From contig CAXARI010000168.1 in NCBI GenBank assembly GCA_963971225.1, forward strand, positions 124,001 to 188,000: 64,000 nt of DNA. The letters run 5' to 3'. Source of the stretch: Melieria omissa (taxonomy: Eukaryota > Arthropoda > Insecta > Diptera > Ulidiidae). This document shows positions 37,379-50,500 of the stretch, in pieces. The notes beneath the pieces are model-generated. The model did no database searches. It was not told where the DNA came from and was given only the letters and a program-made list of their open reading frames with translations. How positions within the stretch are numbered: the first letter of the stretch is position 1; every line of letters begins with the position of its first letter. The position numbers and the translations under genes were made by a program.

Positions 37379-40300
37379 AGCAAATCGATTTGGAACGGTG
37401 ACTTTGAAAAAATTGCTACTTGGGTGCAACCACTAAAATGCTTGTCAACACCAAATGCATAAGTGCATATTAATAATTGACCCCTTAAAATTTAGCCAGA
37501 TTCTTATGCTTTCTATATTGGTCCCTAACTTTTCATTTTCCTTCAGGAATAATGAGCATATCGATGCGCAAGGATAACATTGAAAAACTGCCTATTACAA
37601 AATACACACTCACCACTAAAGTGCTTATAGATTCCAAACGGTATGGGTTACGTTAATAAAAAACCCCTTAAAATGTAGCTAGAGATTGCAGCTTTATCAA
37701 ATTAAATCAATAATTTGATTACTATTCGGCAATCATGAACAGATCGATGCGCAAGAGTGACATTAAATGGCTGCCTACTGCAAAATCGATAAAATGTTTG
37801 TAAAACATGATGATTCTAGGTTTATAGAAAAAATATCAACCTTAAAACCTAGCTGGAGTTTTGAGCTTTCATAAATGGGGTCAATCTTCTCGTTATCTCA
37901 AATAATGCAGGAGAATTTCGTTGTGGAAAAGTGATATCGACCAAATGATACATCTATATCAGGGGGTGCCCACAATCTTCTTATGGAAAAGCAAAAACCA
38001 CTACATGTAAAGTTGCCCAAAAAAAATGCAAACAAATTATTTAATTAATTGAATTAGTTGAAAGCACATTGTGCATTTCGCTTGACCCTTAAAATTATAA
38101 GTGAAAAAAATATAATGTTCCCAATTGTCATTGCCGAAAGGCCAACCAATCGCCAAAACAAAAACTACAACAACAAAAGCATCTAATTTTTTTTCATACA
38201 TAGAATTTCTTGAGGCAACAAAACAAAAATCCGCGCAGCCCCACACGTGTTGCTTCGTTGCTGTCACAACAACGACTGATTGAAAGAATGCACCTCTGAT
38301 CTATACAACCAATCAAATGCTTGTGGAACCTAAGTACGCACAATCACTTTAATCAAAATGGCGTCAAAATTAAGCCAGAGTGACCACCTTTCACCAATTT
38401 GGTAAATAAAAAAAATATCCCACCGGCAGCATGATCGAAATTATGGCTGTTAAATCTCGACCCGTTAACGGATTTTAATAATATTATGCCTTATTATTTA
38501 GCTAGACTCGTATGCTTTCTATAATGGTATCAATCATCCTTCTATACCCCAAGGTTCGAAAGCAAATCGATTTGGAACGGTGACTTTGAAAAAATTGCTA
38601 CTTGGGTGCAACCACTGAAATGCTTGTCAACACCAAATGCATAAGTGCATATTAATAATTGACCCCTTAAAATGTAGCCAGAGTCTTATGCTTTCTATAT
38701 TGGTCCCTACCTTTTCATTATCCGTCAGGAATAATGAGCATAGCGATGCGCAAGGATAACATTGAAAAACTGCCTATTACAAAATACACACTCACCACTA
38801 AAGTGCTTATAGATTCCAAACGGTATGGGTTACGTTAATAAAAAACCCCTTAGAATGTAGCTAGAGATTGCAGCTTTATCAAATTAAATCAATAATTTGA
38901 TTACTATTCGGCAATCATGAACAGATCGATGCGCAGGAGTGACATTAAATGGCTGCCTACTGCAAAATCGATAAAATGCTTGTAAAGTATGATGATTCTA
39001 GGTTTATAGAAAAAATAATAACCTTAAAACCTAGCTGGAGTTTTGAGCTTTCATAAATGGGGTCAATCTTCTCGCTATCTCAAATAATGCAGGAGAATTT
39101 CGTTGTGGAAAAGTGATATCGACCACATGATACATCTATATCAGGGGTGCCCAAAATATTCTTATGGAAAAGCAAAAACCAATACATGTAAAGTTGCCCA
39201 AAAAATGCAAACAAATGATTTAATTAATTGAATTAGTTGAAAGCACATTGTGCATTTCGCTTGACCCTTAAAATTATAAGTGAAAAAAATATAATGTTCC
39301 TTACATACAATTTCTTGAGGCAACAAAACAAAAATCCGCGCAGCCCCCACACGTGTTGCTTCGTTGCTGTCACAACAACGACTGATTGAAAGAATGCACC
39401 TCTGATCTATATAACCAATCAAATGCTTGTGGAACCTAAGTACGCACAATCACTTTAATCAAAATGGCGTCAAAATTAAGCCAGAGTGACCACCTTTCAC
39501 CAATTTGGTAAATAAAAAAATATCCCACCGGCAGCATGATCGAAATTATGGCTGTTAAATCTCGACCCGTTAACGGATTTTAATAATATTATGCCTTATT
39601 ATTTAGCTAGACTCGTATGCTTTCTATAATGGTATCAATCATCCTTCTATACCCCAAGGTTCGAAAGCAAATCGATTTGGAACGGTGACTTTGAAAAAAT
39701 TGCTACTTGGGTGCGACCACTAAAATGCTTGTCAACACCAAATGCATAAGTGCATATTAATAATTGACCCCTTAAAATTTAGCCAGAGTCTTATGCTTTC
39801 TATATTGGTCCCTAACTTTTCATTATCCTTCAGGAATAATGAGCATATCGATGCGCAAGGATAACATTGAAAAACTGCCTATTACAAAATACACACTCAC
39901 CACTAAAGTGCTTATAGATTCCAAACGGTATGGGTTACGTTAATAAAAAACCCCTTAAAATGTAGCTAGAGATTGCAGCTTTATCAAATTAAATCAATAA
40001 TTTGATTACTATTAGGCAATCATGAACAGATCGATGCGCAGGAGTGACATTAAATGGCTGCCTACTGCAAAATCGATAAAATGCTTGTAAAATATGATGA
40101 TTCTAGGTTTATAGAAAAAATAATAACCTTAAAACCTAGCTGGAGTTTTGAGCTTTCATAAATGGGGTCAATCTTCTCGCTATCTCAAATAATGCAGGAG
40201 AATTTCGTTGTGGAAAAGTGATATCGACCACATGATACATCTATATCAGGGGGTGCCCAAAATCTTCTTATGGAAAAGCAAAAACCAATACATGTAAAGT

Positions 40301-41892
40301 TGCCCAAAAAAAATGCAAACAAATGATTTAATTAATTGAATTAGTTGAAAGCACATTGTGCATTTCGCTTGACCCTTAAAATTATAAGTGAAAAAAATAT
40401 AATGTTCCCATTTGTCATTGCCGAAATGCCAACCAATCGCCAACACAAAAAAGCATACAAACAAAAACTACAACAACAAAAGCATCTAATTTTTTTTCAT
40501 ACATACAATTTCTTTTCCCCCACACGTGTTGCTTCGTTGCTGTCACAACAACGACTGATTGAAAGAATGCACCTCTGATCTATATAACCAATCAAATGCT
40601 TGTGGAACCTAAGTACGCACAATCACTTTAATCAAAATGGCGTCAAAATTAAGCCAGAGTGACCACCTTTCACCAATTTGTTAAATACAAAAAATATCCC
40701 ACCGGCAGCATGATCGAAATTATGGCTCTTAAATCTCGACCCGTTAACGGATTTTAATAATATTATGCCTTATTATTTAGCTAGACTCGTATGCTTTCTA
40801 TAATGGTCAATCATCCTTCTATACCCCAAGGTTCGAAAGCAAATCGATTTGGAACGGTGACTTTGAAAAAATTGCTACTTGGGTGCGACCACTAAAATGC
40901 TTGTCAACACCAAATGCATAAGTGCATATTAATAATTGACCCCTTTAAATTTAGCCAGAGTCTTATGCTTTCTATATTGGTCCCTAACTTTTCATTATCC
41001 TTCAGGAATAATGAGCATATCGATGCGCAAGGATAACATTGAAAAACTGCCTATTACAAAATACACACTCACCACTAAAGTGCTTATAGATTCCCGACGG
41101 TATGGGTTACGTTAATAAAAAACCCCTTAAAATGTAGCTAGAGATTGCAGCTTTATCAAATTAAATCAATAATTTGATTACTATTCGGCAATCATGAACA
41201 GATCGATGCGCAGGAGTGACATTAAATGGCTGCCTACTGCAAAATCGATAAAATGCTTGTAAAATATGATGATTCTAGGTTTATAGAAAAAATAATAACC
41301 TTAAAACCTAGCTGGAGTTTTGAGCTTTCATAAATGGGGTCAATCTTCTCGCTATCTCAAATAATGCAGGAGAATTTCGTTGTGGAAAAGTGATATCGAC
41401 CACATGATACATCTATATCAGGGGGTGCCCAAAATCTTCTTATGGAAAAGCAAAAACCAATACATGTAAAGTTGCCCAAAAAAAATGCAAACAAATTATT
41501 TAATTAATTGAATTAGTTGAAAGCACATTGTGCATTTCGCTTGACCCTTAAAATTATAAGTGAAAAAAATATAATGTTCCCATTTGTCATTGCCGAAAGG
41601 CCAACCAATCGCCAAAACAAAAACTACAAAAACAAAAGCATCTAATTTTTTTTCATACATACAATTTCTTGAAGCAACAAAACAAAAATCCGCGCAGCCC
41701 CCACACGTGTTGCTTCGTTGCTGTCACAACAACGACTGATTGAAAGAATGCACCTCTGATCTATATAACCAATCAAATGCTTGTGGAACCTAAGTACGCA
41801 CAATCACTTTAATCAAAATGGCGTCAAAATTAAGCCAGAGTGACCACCTTTCACCAATTTGGTAAATAAAAAAAATATCCCACCGGCAGCAT

Positions 41893-42590
41893 GATCGAAA
41901 TTATGGCTGTTAAATCTCGACCCGTTAACGGATTTTAATAATATTATGCCTACTATTTAGCTAGACTCGTATGCTTTCTATAATGGTATCAATCATCCTT
42001 CTATACCCCAAGGTTCGAAAGCAAATCGATTTGGAACGGTGACTTTGAAAAAATTGCTACTTGGGTGCAACCACTAAAATGCTTGTCAACACCAAATGCA
42101 TAAGTGCATATTAATAATTTACCCCTTAAAATTTAGCCCAAAATCTTCTTATGGAAAAGCAAAAACCAATACATGTAAAGTTGCCCAAAAAATGCAAACA
42201 AATTATTTAATTAATTGAATTAGTTGAAAGCACATTGTGCATTTCGCTTGACCCTTAAAATTATAAGTGAAAAAAATATAATGTTCCCATTTGTCATTGC
42301 CGAAAGGCCAACCAATCGCCAACACAAAAAAGCATACACACAAAAACTACAACAACAAAAGCATCTAATTTTTTTTCATACATACAATTTCTTTTCCCCC
42401 ACACGTGTTGCTTCGTTGCTGTCACAACAACGACTGATTGAAAGAATGCACCTCTGATCTATATAACCAATCAAATGCTTGTGGAACCTAAGTACGCACA
42501 ATCACTTTAATCAAAATGGAGTCAAAATTAAGCCAGAGTGACCACCTTTCACCAATTTGTTAAATAAAAAAAATATCCCACCGGCAGCAT
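41893..42590 (+). repeat. Satellite unit with internal deletion (left duplicate)
   Basis: 698 bp. The text jumps from TTAAAATTTAGCCC to AAAATCTTCTTATGG near 42137, joining subrepeat 2 to the interior of the MITE left end. The shared GCCCAAAA-like sequence at the join suggests microhomology. The same join is present at 58251-58948, so it arose before the large duplication. Confidence 0.85.
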
Positions 42591-43989
42591 GATCGAAATT
42601 ATGGCTCTTAAATCTCGACCCGTTAACGGGTTTTAATAATATTATGCCTTATTATTTAGCTAGACTCGTATGCTTTCTATAATGGTCAATCATCCTTCTA
42701 TACCCCAAGGTTCGAAAGCAAATCGATTTGGAACGGTGACTTTGAAAAAATTGCTACTTGGGTGCGACCACTAAAATGCTTGTCAACACCAAATGCATAA
42801 GTGCATATTAATAATTGACCCCTTAAAATTTAGCCAGAGTCTTATGCTTTCTATATTGGTCCCTAACTTTTCATTATCCTTCAGGAATAATGAGCATATC
42901 GATGCGCAAGGATAACATTGAAAAACTGCCTATTACAAAATACACACTCACCACTAAAGTGCTTATAGATTCCAAACGGTATGGGTTACGTTAATAAAAA
43001 CCCCTTAAAATGTAGCTAGAGATTGCAGCTTTATCAAATTAAATCAATAATTTGATTACTATTAGGCAATCATGAACAGATCGATGCGCAAGAGTGACAT
43101 TAAATGGCTGCCTACTGCAAAATCGATAAAATGCTTGTAAAATATGATGATTCTAGGTTTATAGAAAAAATAATAACCTTAAAACCTAGCTGGAGTTTTG
43201 AGCTTTCATAAATGGGGTCAATCTTCTCGCTATCTCAGATAATGCAGGAGAATTTCGTTGTGGAAAAGTGATATCGACCACATGATACATCTATATCAGG
43301 GGGTGCCCAAAATCTTCTTATGGAAAAGCAAAAACCAATACATGTAAAGTTGCCCAAAAAAAATGCAAACAAATTATTTAATTAGTTGAATTAGTTGAAA
43401 GCACATTGTGCATTTCGGTTGACTCTTAAAATTATAAGTGAAAAAAATATAATGTTCCCATTTGTCATTGCCGAAAGGCCAACCAATCGCCAAAACAAAA
43501 ACTACAACAACAAAAGCATCTAATTTTTTTTCATACATACAATTTCTTGAGGCAACAAAACAAAAATCCGCGCAGCCCCCACACGTGTTGCTTCGTTGCT
43601 GTCAAAACAACGACTGATTGAAAGAATGCACCTCTGATCTTATAATCAATCAAATGCTTGTGGAACCTAAGTACGCCTAATCACTTGAATCAAAATGGCG
43701 TCAAAATTAAGCCAGAGTGACCACCTTTCACCAATTTGGTAAATAAAAAAAATATCCCACCGGCAGCATGATCGAAATTATGGCTCTTAAATCTCGACCC
43801 GTTAACGGATTTTAATAATATTATGCCTTATTATTTAGCTAGACTCGTATGCTTTCTATAATGGTATCAATCATCCTTCTATACCCCAAGGTTCGAAAGC
43901 AAATCGATTTGGAACGGTGACTTTGAAAAAATTGCTACTTGGGTGCAACCACTAAAATGCTTGTCAACACCAAATGCATAAGTGCATAT

Positions 43990-46731
43990 CAGTGGCGTCC
44001 CCAGGATTTCGGGAAGGGGGGGGATATGCAAAAAATCCAGTTTAACGCCATTTTTATACTTTCATCTTTGCGTATTATTTTTAATATATGTTGAATAAAA
44101 TTGTATACATATATGTATACTAGGGCGGGTTAATTTTTTTTTGATGAAGCGTATAGCAAAAACGTAATCTATAGGTGATTCTGAGAAATTTTGCTCAAGA
44201 GACCATAGCTCTATGTCGGATTTGGGGCCCCCCCAAAATTTCAAAATAGATATTTTTCAATATATACATAGAATAATTTAATTAAATTCGTCATAAAATC
44301 GGATAGAGTTATAGTGGATTTCTCAATCTGAGCTTGTTTGAAAGGTATTTTTATCACCTTTCAGAATCTGTATTGATACCAATATTTTTTTTTTTTTTTT
44401 TAGTAGACATATTAGGAATTTTTGGTCGAAAAATAGCCTAAAATGAACTTTTAACTAATAAATTCCGAATTTTCTTCGATTTTTTTCGATAATTTTTTTT
44501 TTGCAGATTATGAAAGTTCAGATAATTCCAACAACAACTTTTATTATGATCAATTTTTGGTTTTCGAACTCCTTTTTGTAGGAAAATCGATCTGAAAAAA
44601 TCAACATTTTCAAGGTTTCAACAAAAAAAACACTTTTTTTACATTTTTAATTCAATTTATTTTTAAATTTTGGGGGGCTCCAAATCCGACTTAGAGCTAT
44701 GGTCTCTTGAGCAAAATTTCTCAGAATCACCTATAGATTACGTTTTTGCTATACGCTTCATCAAAAAAAATCGTTCCATACAATTTGACCTGCCCTAATG
44801 TATACATATAACATAAACTTCTTAAAGCAACAACTTTTAGTGACATGTATTTTAAAGTCATAAAATCCCAACTAAAAAATTCAACTTTGTTTTGAGTTAT
44901 TACATATTGAAAACACCTTCTAAAAGAATTACGAAAAACTCAAAAGACGTATTTTAAAAAGCATAACACACCAGCTATGTAAAAGAAATCCAACATTTAC
45001 AAAATGTGTGACGTTCTGAAATTTAATTATGATAGAGGTGACCATGTTTCCATGTTTACACACAATTCACCAAAAAAAATGTAAGCGAATTTTTTTTTCA
45101 AATATCAAGAGCTGATGCAGGGTTGGCATGAAGCCTGCGTTTGATTACTACCTTGGTAAATAGTCGATACTTTTGGGAACACTGAAAATACAACTATTCT
45201 GCGAGAACAAATGCAATGCTGATTTTTTTAATCATTAATTCTTAACACTTCTGCGGGCATCCGGTTCTGGCCAGACCATATTGAACTTTGGATCCACTTT
45301 AGTAATGTTGTAATTAAGCTATCGAGCTCATATTTCATGATATCCTTAACTGATCCTTTCTAAGCACAAAACCCAAAACCATGGCATGCATTTTCATACA
45401 AAATTGCCAGATATTTTCAGTATTTTTTTTGTTATTTTCGACGTAATTATTGTCAGAATTGTTTATAAATATTTTTTTATTTTATATATATTTTTAACTA
45501 GGCTTTTCCATCTGACCCGATTTGAAGCATTTTTTTCGTGCCACCCCGTTAATAGTGACATAAATTAGCTGACGCAAAATGTACCTGGTTCAAGTGTTTT
45601 TCATTCGCCTTGGCTTTTATTTTCTTTGGGTTAATAAATTTGAATTTTTCTTGGAAAATAATATTGGAACATATTCAAAATTAATACTTATCCATTGTAT
45701 TCATGGTTATGCCCGTGTTTTGGTGTCAATTCAATTACAATCCTGAAGTGAAGGAAGCATTTGTGGTCTTGTCGAGTCTGGTTTTTTATCAATTCGATTT
45801 TGTGTTTTCTGTGGCAGAGATGAAAGGAAGGAAATGCTATTTTGAGGATCAGGTGGACATTGTTTTTGAAGTTCGACGCTGGAGTTAAATCAGAGAAGAA
45901 AATTTCTCTAAAAAAATTGTCTAAGCAATAGCGGAAACTAATGCTTTAGAGCAAAGAATTTAAGATATTAAATAATTTGCTGCTAGAGGTAATAATAACG
46001 GTGCTGCCAGTTTCACGCTTTCTTTTGGCCCTGAACAAAACGAAGCTTCTGATACTGATAGAAAAAATGGTCGTTTAGATAGTTCAATGTGAAGATAGCG
46101 ACACCGAAGGCGACAAGGAGATAGATATCCGGCCAGTTCAGCATGAACAATAACATGTTGAGCGTGTTTTGCATATTTTTCTTTGGTAAAGCAGTTCAGA
46201 ATTATTGACAGTGCAGGAATCCAGAAATAGATATATCAAAACGCGATTTGTGTGTGTCGAATGTAAAATCTCAATGTGGCTTAGTCATGATACTGCATTA
46301 CATTGTTGAAATAATTGCATTGGTCAAGTAGTTGAAGTAGATCCATAAGTAACGTATTTTACATTAATAATTTTTTTTTTTATTTTCTTGCTTTACTGTC
46401 GTTTTTTTTTATTTCAAAATTAATTCATTGAAGTTGAAACTCGCTATTTACTTAATTATTCTAGGCAAGCAAAAGAAATTATTGTGTTCACACTTTCTGA
46501 TTTTTTTATATCATTAACAACAATCCTTGACTATCCTCTTGCTCACATCATGGTCTGGCCAGATCATGGGAGGTTCAATTATTAGGTTTTAAGTGGGTGA
46601 TTACAGAAGAGATAAAGCAAATAGTAAAAATGTTTCACAATTCCATATTGTTATATCAAATTGCATAAATGAATTCTTCGACCAAGGGGGGGGATCCATC
46701 CCCCTAATCCCCCCCCCTGGGGACGCCACTG
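43990..46731. mobile_element. hAT-type element, 2.74 kb, non-autonomous or decayed
   Basis: Inverted termini CAGTGGCGTCCCCAGG are perfect over 16 bp, and the 8-bp direct duplication GTGCATAT is at 43982-43989 and 46732-46739. Together these indicate the hAT superfamily. Both ends carry long G- or C-runs just inside the termini. The interior is AT-rich. The longest ORFs are about 60 codons (for example 45703-45888), and I recognise no transposase, BED finger or dimerisation region. A palindromic TCTGGCCAGA phrase occurs near 45267 and again near 46552. The interior left of centre is interrupted by a separate fold-back element at 44123-44795. The 44798-46700 interior is otherwise unrecognised. 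Confidence 0.82.
44123..44795. mobile_element. Nested fold-back element with long inverted arms, TA target
   Basis: It starts GGGCGGGT, ends ACCTGCCC, and lies between TA at 44121-44122 and TA at 44796-44797. Arms of about 105 bp (about 44133-44240 and 44664-44770) are reverse complements with only a couple of mismatches, covering the GATGAAGCGTATAGC phrase through to ATTTGG. The central about 420 bp is T-rich. A transcript would form a long hairpin. It has no coding capacity. A TA duplication and 673 bp length fit a Tc1/mariner-type MITE. Confidence 0.8.
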
Positions 46732-47081
46732 GTGCATATTAATAATTGACCCCTTAAAATTTAGCCAGAGTCTTATGCTTTCTATATTGGTCCCTACCTT
46801 TTCATTATCCTTCAGGAATAATGAGCATATCGATGCGCAAGGATAACATTGAAAAACTGCCTATTACAAAATACACACTCACCACTAAAGTGCTTATAAG
46901 TAGATTCCAAACGGTATGGGTTACGTTAATAAAAAACCCCTTAAAATGTAGCTAGAGATTGCAGCTTTACCAAATTAAATCAATAGTTTGATTACTGTTC
47001 CGCAATCATGAACAGATCGATGCGCAAGAGTGACATTAAATGGCTGCCTACTGCAAAATCGATAAAATGCTTGTAAAATAT
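46732..47081 (+). repeat. Satellite link between hAT and Gypsy elements
   Basis: Continues the unit begun at 43770, from GTGCATATTAAT to AAAATAT. It has private variants (a duplicated GTA in CTTATAAGTAGATTCC, AATAGTTTG, ACTGTTCCG) that are repeated at 63089-63438. It ends in the 4-bp target duplication ATAT (47078-47081) of the Gypsy element. Confidence 0.95.
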
Positions 47082-47507
47082 TGTTACGAATTTCCACAGT
47101 TCGTTATCGACGGTTCGTTTTGATTGTATTTGAAAATAAAACAACTTCAGTTACTCAGCAAAAATCAACAATCAGAAACTAACTTTATTTACAGTATTAC
47201 ACTTTGCTCGTATCTACACTTGTTACCACTTTGCTCGCTCAACACAGACTCGACCCCTTGCGCTGCCACTGCTGCTTTTATACCACTTTTCTTATCGCGC
47301 CGAAGTTTCTTGCACTTCTAATTGGAAAACGCTCGACTATTCTCGCACAGCCCATTTCGAGAACCATCCTTGCCATATCGGACTATACCAAGCGAATTTA
47401 TAACAGTTTTGCTGTACTTCACAGTGCATGCCTAAAAGTATGCTTGGAAAACATTCGTGCGGAGAAAGGCATTTGTACAGTGCGGCACAGAATCTCTCAT
47501 CGTATCA
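47082..47507 (-). repeat. 3' LTR of Gypsy element
   Basis: 426 bp; in the sense direction it begins TGATACGATG and ends CGTAACA, so it has TG...CA ends. It matches 52555-52982 throughout by eye apart from a missing TT in the ATTTGTACAG stretch near 47472. The AATAAA on the minus strand at 47184-47189 would act as the polyadenylation signal. Confidence 0.95.
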
Positions 47508-47518
47508 CTGCCCATCAC
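47508..47518 (-). promoter_or_regulatory. Weak polypurine tract
   Basis: In the sense direction the bases directly before the 3' LTR read AGTGATGGGCAG, overlapping the end of the pol stop codon. It is purine-rich but short and interrupted, so the plus-strand primer assignment rests mainly on position. Confidence 0.45.
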
Positions 47519-50500
47519 TTAGACTTGTTCGTCCCGAACAAGTACCGAGGCTCCGCCGGAGTAAGACGCCAGGCGCTCCAAATGGACTACTTTCAACCTG
47601 GCGTTTCCGCTGCAGCAGCGTTGAACCCTGTACACCACGTCATTAATCCTGGTCACGACCTTGTACGGTCCTTCCCATGACGTTTGAAGCTTTGGAGACA
47701 AACCTTTCCTCCGCTGCGGGTTGTAAAGCATTACTAGATCGCCTTCTTGGAACCCCGCTGTGTTAGCTCGTAGATCATATCTGGCTTTCATCTTATCGCT
47801 GACCAGTTGGATACGGTCCCTTATAAACTGGTGGATTTCTTCCAGCTCCGATCGCTTATTAACTGCGTAATCCGTCTTAGCGCCTTCCGTCGTGCTGACC
47901 ACTCCAAACTTCAAGTCAGCAGGCAACCTCAGCTCCGTGCCGAACACTGCTCGTGCTGGAGTGAGTGATGTCGTATCGTGCGGGGCTGACCTATACGCCA
48001 TCAAAAACAGCGGAATATGCGTGTCCCAATCCTTTTGATTCCTGCCTACTACTTTCCGCAGATATTCCTCCAGTGTTCGATTGAATCGTTCCACCATGCC
48101 GTCGGACTGGGGATGCAAAGGACAGGTGCGAGTTTTCCTTATTCCTAGTAGCTCACACACTTCCTTTAATACCAGAGACTCGAAATTCCTGCCTTGATCC
48201 GAGTGCAACTCCATTGGAACTCCAAATCTGGCCACCCAGTTGTTTACCAGCATTTCCGCGACCGTGGCGGCCTCCTGGTTAGGAACAGGATACACTTCGG
48301 GCCATTTGCTGAAATAGTCCATTACCACCAGCACATATTTGTTGCCTTGAGTGCTGAGTGGGAATGGCCCGGCGACGTCCATGGCAATTCGCTCAAAGGG
48401 CGCTCCCATGTTGTACTGCTGCATGCGGCCCCGAGATCTTCTTGTTGGCCCTTTCGCAGCCGAACATCGATCACAGCTCTTAATCCAATCGGCGACGGAC
48501 TCCTGGCATCCTACCCAGTAGAATCGCCTCTTTATTTTGGCGACAGTTTTTGTAATACCTAGGTGCCCTCCGCTAGAGTCGTTATGGTATGCCTCGATCA
48601 CCTCGTTGATCCTGCATTTCGGGACTAAAATTAGAGAATTGCTGGTCCGGCCATCCTCACTCTCCCACTCGCGGTATAGGCAACCATCAGACAGCCGCAG
48701 ACTTTGCCACTGCGCCCAGTAAGCCTTCGCGATCGGGCTCTCACCGGCCATCTCCTGCCAGTCTGGACGTGCGCCCTGCTCCTTGCCTTCAATGATTTTT
48801 TTAAGATCCGTATCCTCGCGCTGGTCCTTTTGTATCCTCTCCGCAGACCACTCTTCCTCTGGCATAACGCTGACCAATCGTACGTCCACTATCTGCTCTT
48901 TGCTTTCGGCTCGCGAACAATGCCTGCATTCGGTTTTGCACGGACGGCGTGACAAGGCATCGGCATTTCCATGGCTGCTACCCTTGCGATGCTCTACCGT
49001 GTAGTCGTAGCTCTGCAGCCGCTCGATCCACCGCGCCAATTGGCCTTCCGGATCTTTAAAGTTCAGTAGCCATTTCAATGCCGCATGATCTGTACGCAGG
49101 CGAAACTTTTGCCCATACAGGTATTTGTGGAAGTGTTTCACGCATTCCAATACTGCGAGCAACTCCCTTCGTGTCACACAGTAGTTGCGTTCAGGCTTTG
49201 ACAAGATTTTGCTGTAGTAGGCTATCACTTGTTCTTGGCCATCTATTATCTGTGATAGCACACCACCAATACTATGCCCACTTGCATCTGTATCCAGCAC
49301 AAACATCTCTCCAGGCACGGGGAAGGCCAGAATTGGAGCAGTGCACAATTTTTCCTTCAGCCGTGCAAAAGCCTGCTCCTGTTCTTCGCCCCACGCGAAG
49401 GCTTGATTCTTTTTCGTCAGTTTGTGCAAGCTGCCAGCTATGTTCGCAAATCCTGGAACGAATCTTCGGTAGTATGTGCACAGGCCCAGGAAACTGCGGA
49501 GTTCGTGTAGATTGCGTGGCCGGGGCCACTCCTTCACCGCCGTGATCTTGCCTTCGTCCGTATGTACTCCGTGAGCGGAAACAACAACGAACAACGAGCA
49601 CTTCTTTGGGTTGAGTTTAAGGCCGGCGCTTTGTATACGCCCAAATACCTCCTTCAGCTTTTCCAGGTGGTCGTCGAAGCTTTTGCCCATCACGATTATG
49701 TCGTCGAGGTATACCAGACACGTCCGCCAATGCAGCCCTTTCAGCACACGCTCCATTAGCCGCTCGAATGTTGCTGGTGCGTTGCAGAGTCCAAACGGCA
49801 TGACGGTGAACTGTCACAAACCGTCGCCAACACTAAAAGCTGTTTTCTCCTTGTCCTGGTCTGCAAGCTCCACCTGCCAATAGCCGCTGCGTAAGTCGAG
49901 TGTGGAAAACCACTGTGTGCCTGACAGTGTGTCCAGGGTGTCATCGATCCGAGGTAGTGGATAGCTGTCCTTCTTTGTCACGTCATTGAGCTTTCGATAG
50001 TCGACACAAAATCGGGTACTGCCATCCTTCTTCTTGACTAGCACGACCGGCGAGCACCAAGGACCTGACGAAGGCTCTATGACCTTTTCTTTATGCATGT
50101 TTTCAATCAAATTTGTGACCTCTTCCCTCTTGGCCAGAGGAACTCGTCTTGGCGGTTGGCGGATTGGTTTTGCACTTCCGGTATCGATGTTGTGTTTCAC
50201 TATGGCTGTTCTTCCGCCCGCCTCCGTTGCAAATATGGACCCACAGTGCTGCAGGAGTGACCGTGCCTTCTGTTTCTGCTCGGCTGTCAATTCGCTGCTC
50301 CACTGGTTCTGCGGTATGGCGTCCATGTTAGAACTGCTTTTCTTACTTCCTCCGGGTGGACTGCTTTCGCAATTGACAACTGCTTCAGCCTCTCTACACT
50401 CGCCAATGACCGCATCTTTTTCGATATATCTGGGTGTGTTCAATGGGTTGAGTATCCTTACTGGTATTTTGCCATTTTTGGGTTCCACTAATGTACGTCC

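Larger units (their letters stand above)
32679..43989 (+). repeat. Satellite array block 4
   Basis: Units start at 33793, 34947, 36105, 37259, 38433, 39538, 40712, 41893 (deleted), 42591 and 43770; the last is interrupted at 43989 by the hAT-type element. Phase is unbroken apart from short deletions, such as the loss of GGTTCGA after CCCC near 35066 and 37378. Several units carry an extended G-run (CAGGGGGTGCCC) at the MITE left end. No gene is seen. Confidence 0.95.
38661..47642 (+). repeat. Left copy of a 16.36-kb-period tandem duplication
   Basis: This stretch matches 55021-64000 at an offset of 16,360, then 16,358, then 16,357 bp. It includes satellite units, the hAT-type element with its nested element, the short satellite link, the Gypsy LTR and the 3' end of pol. 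Near 38661-38740 there are three differences within about 80 bp; beyond that I noticed about ten in roughly 8.9 kb (for example GGTATCAATC against GGTCAATC near 39622, and 8 against 7 G near 46685). The match runs to the window end, so the true length is unknown. Confidence 0.9.

Noticed and set aside
44062..44244. 60-codon minus ORF across the left end of the fold-back element (and 60420-60602)
   Set aside because: It covers the inverted arm and flanking host-element DNA; no coding features.
45703..45888. 61-codon ORF in the hAT element (and copy at 62061-62246)
   Set aside because: Too short, no motif; identical in the second copy only because the block was duplicated recently.
47204..47680. 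158-codon plus-strand ORF over the LTR
   Set aside because: It is antisense to the LTR and the end of pol; explained by the retroelement.
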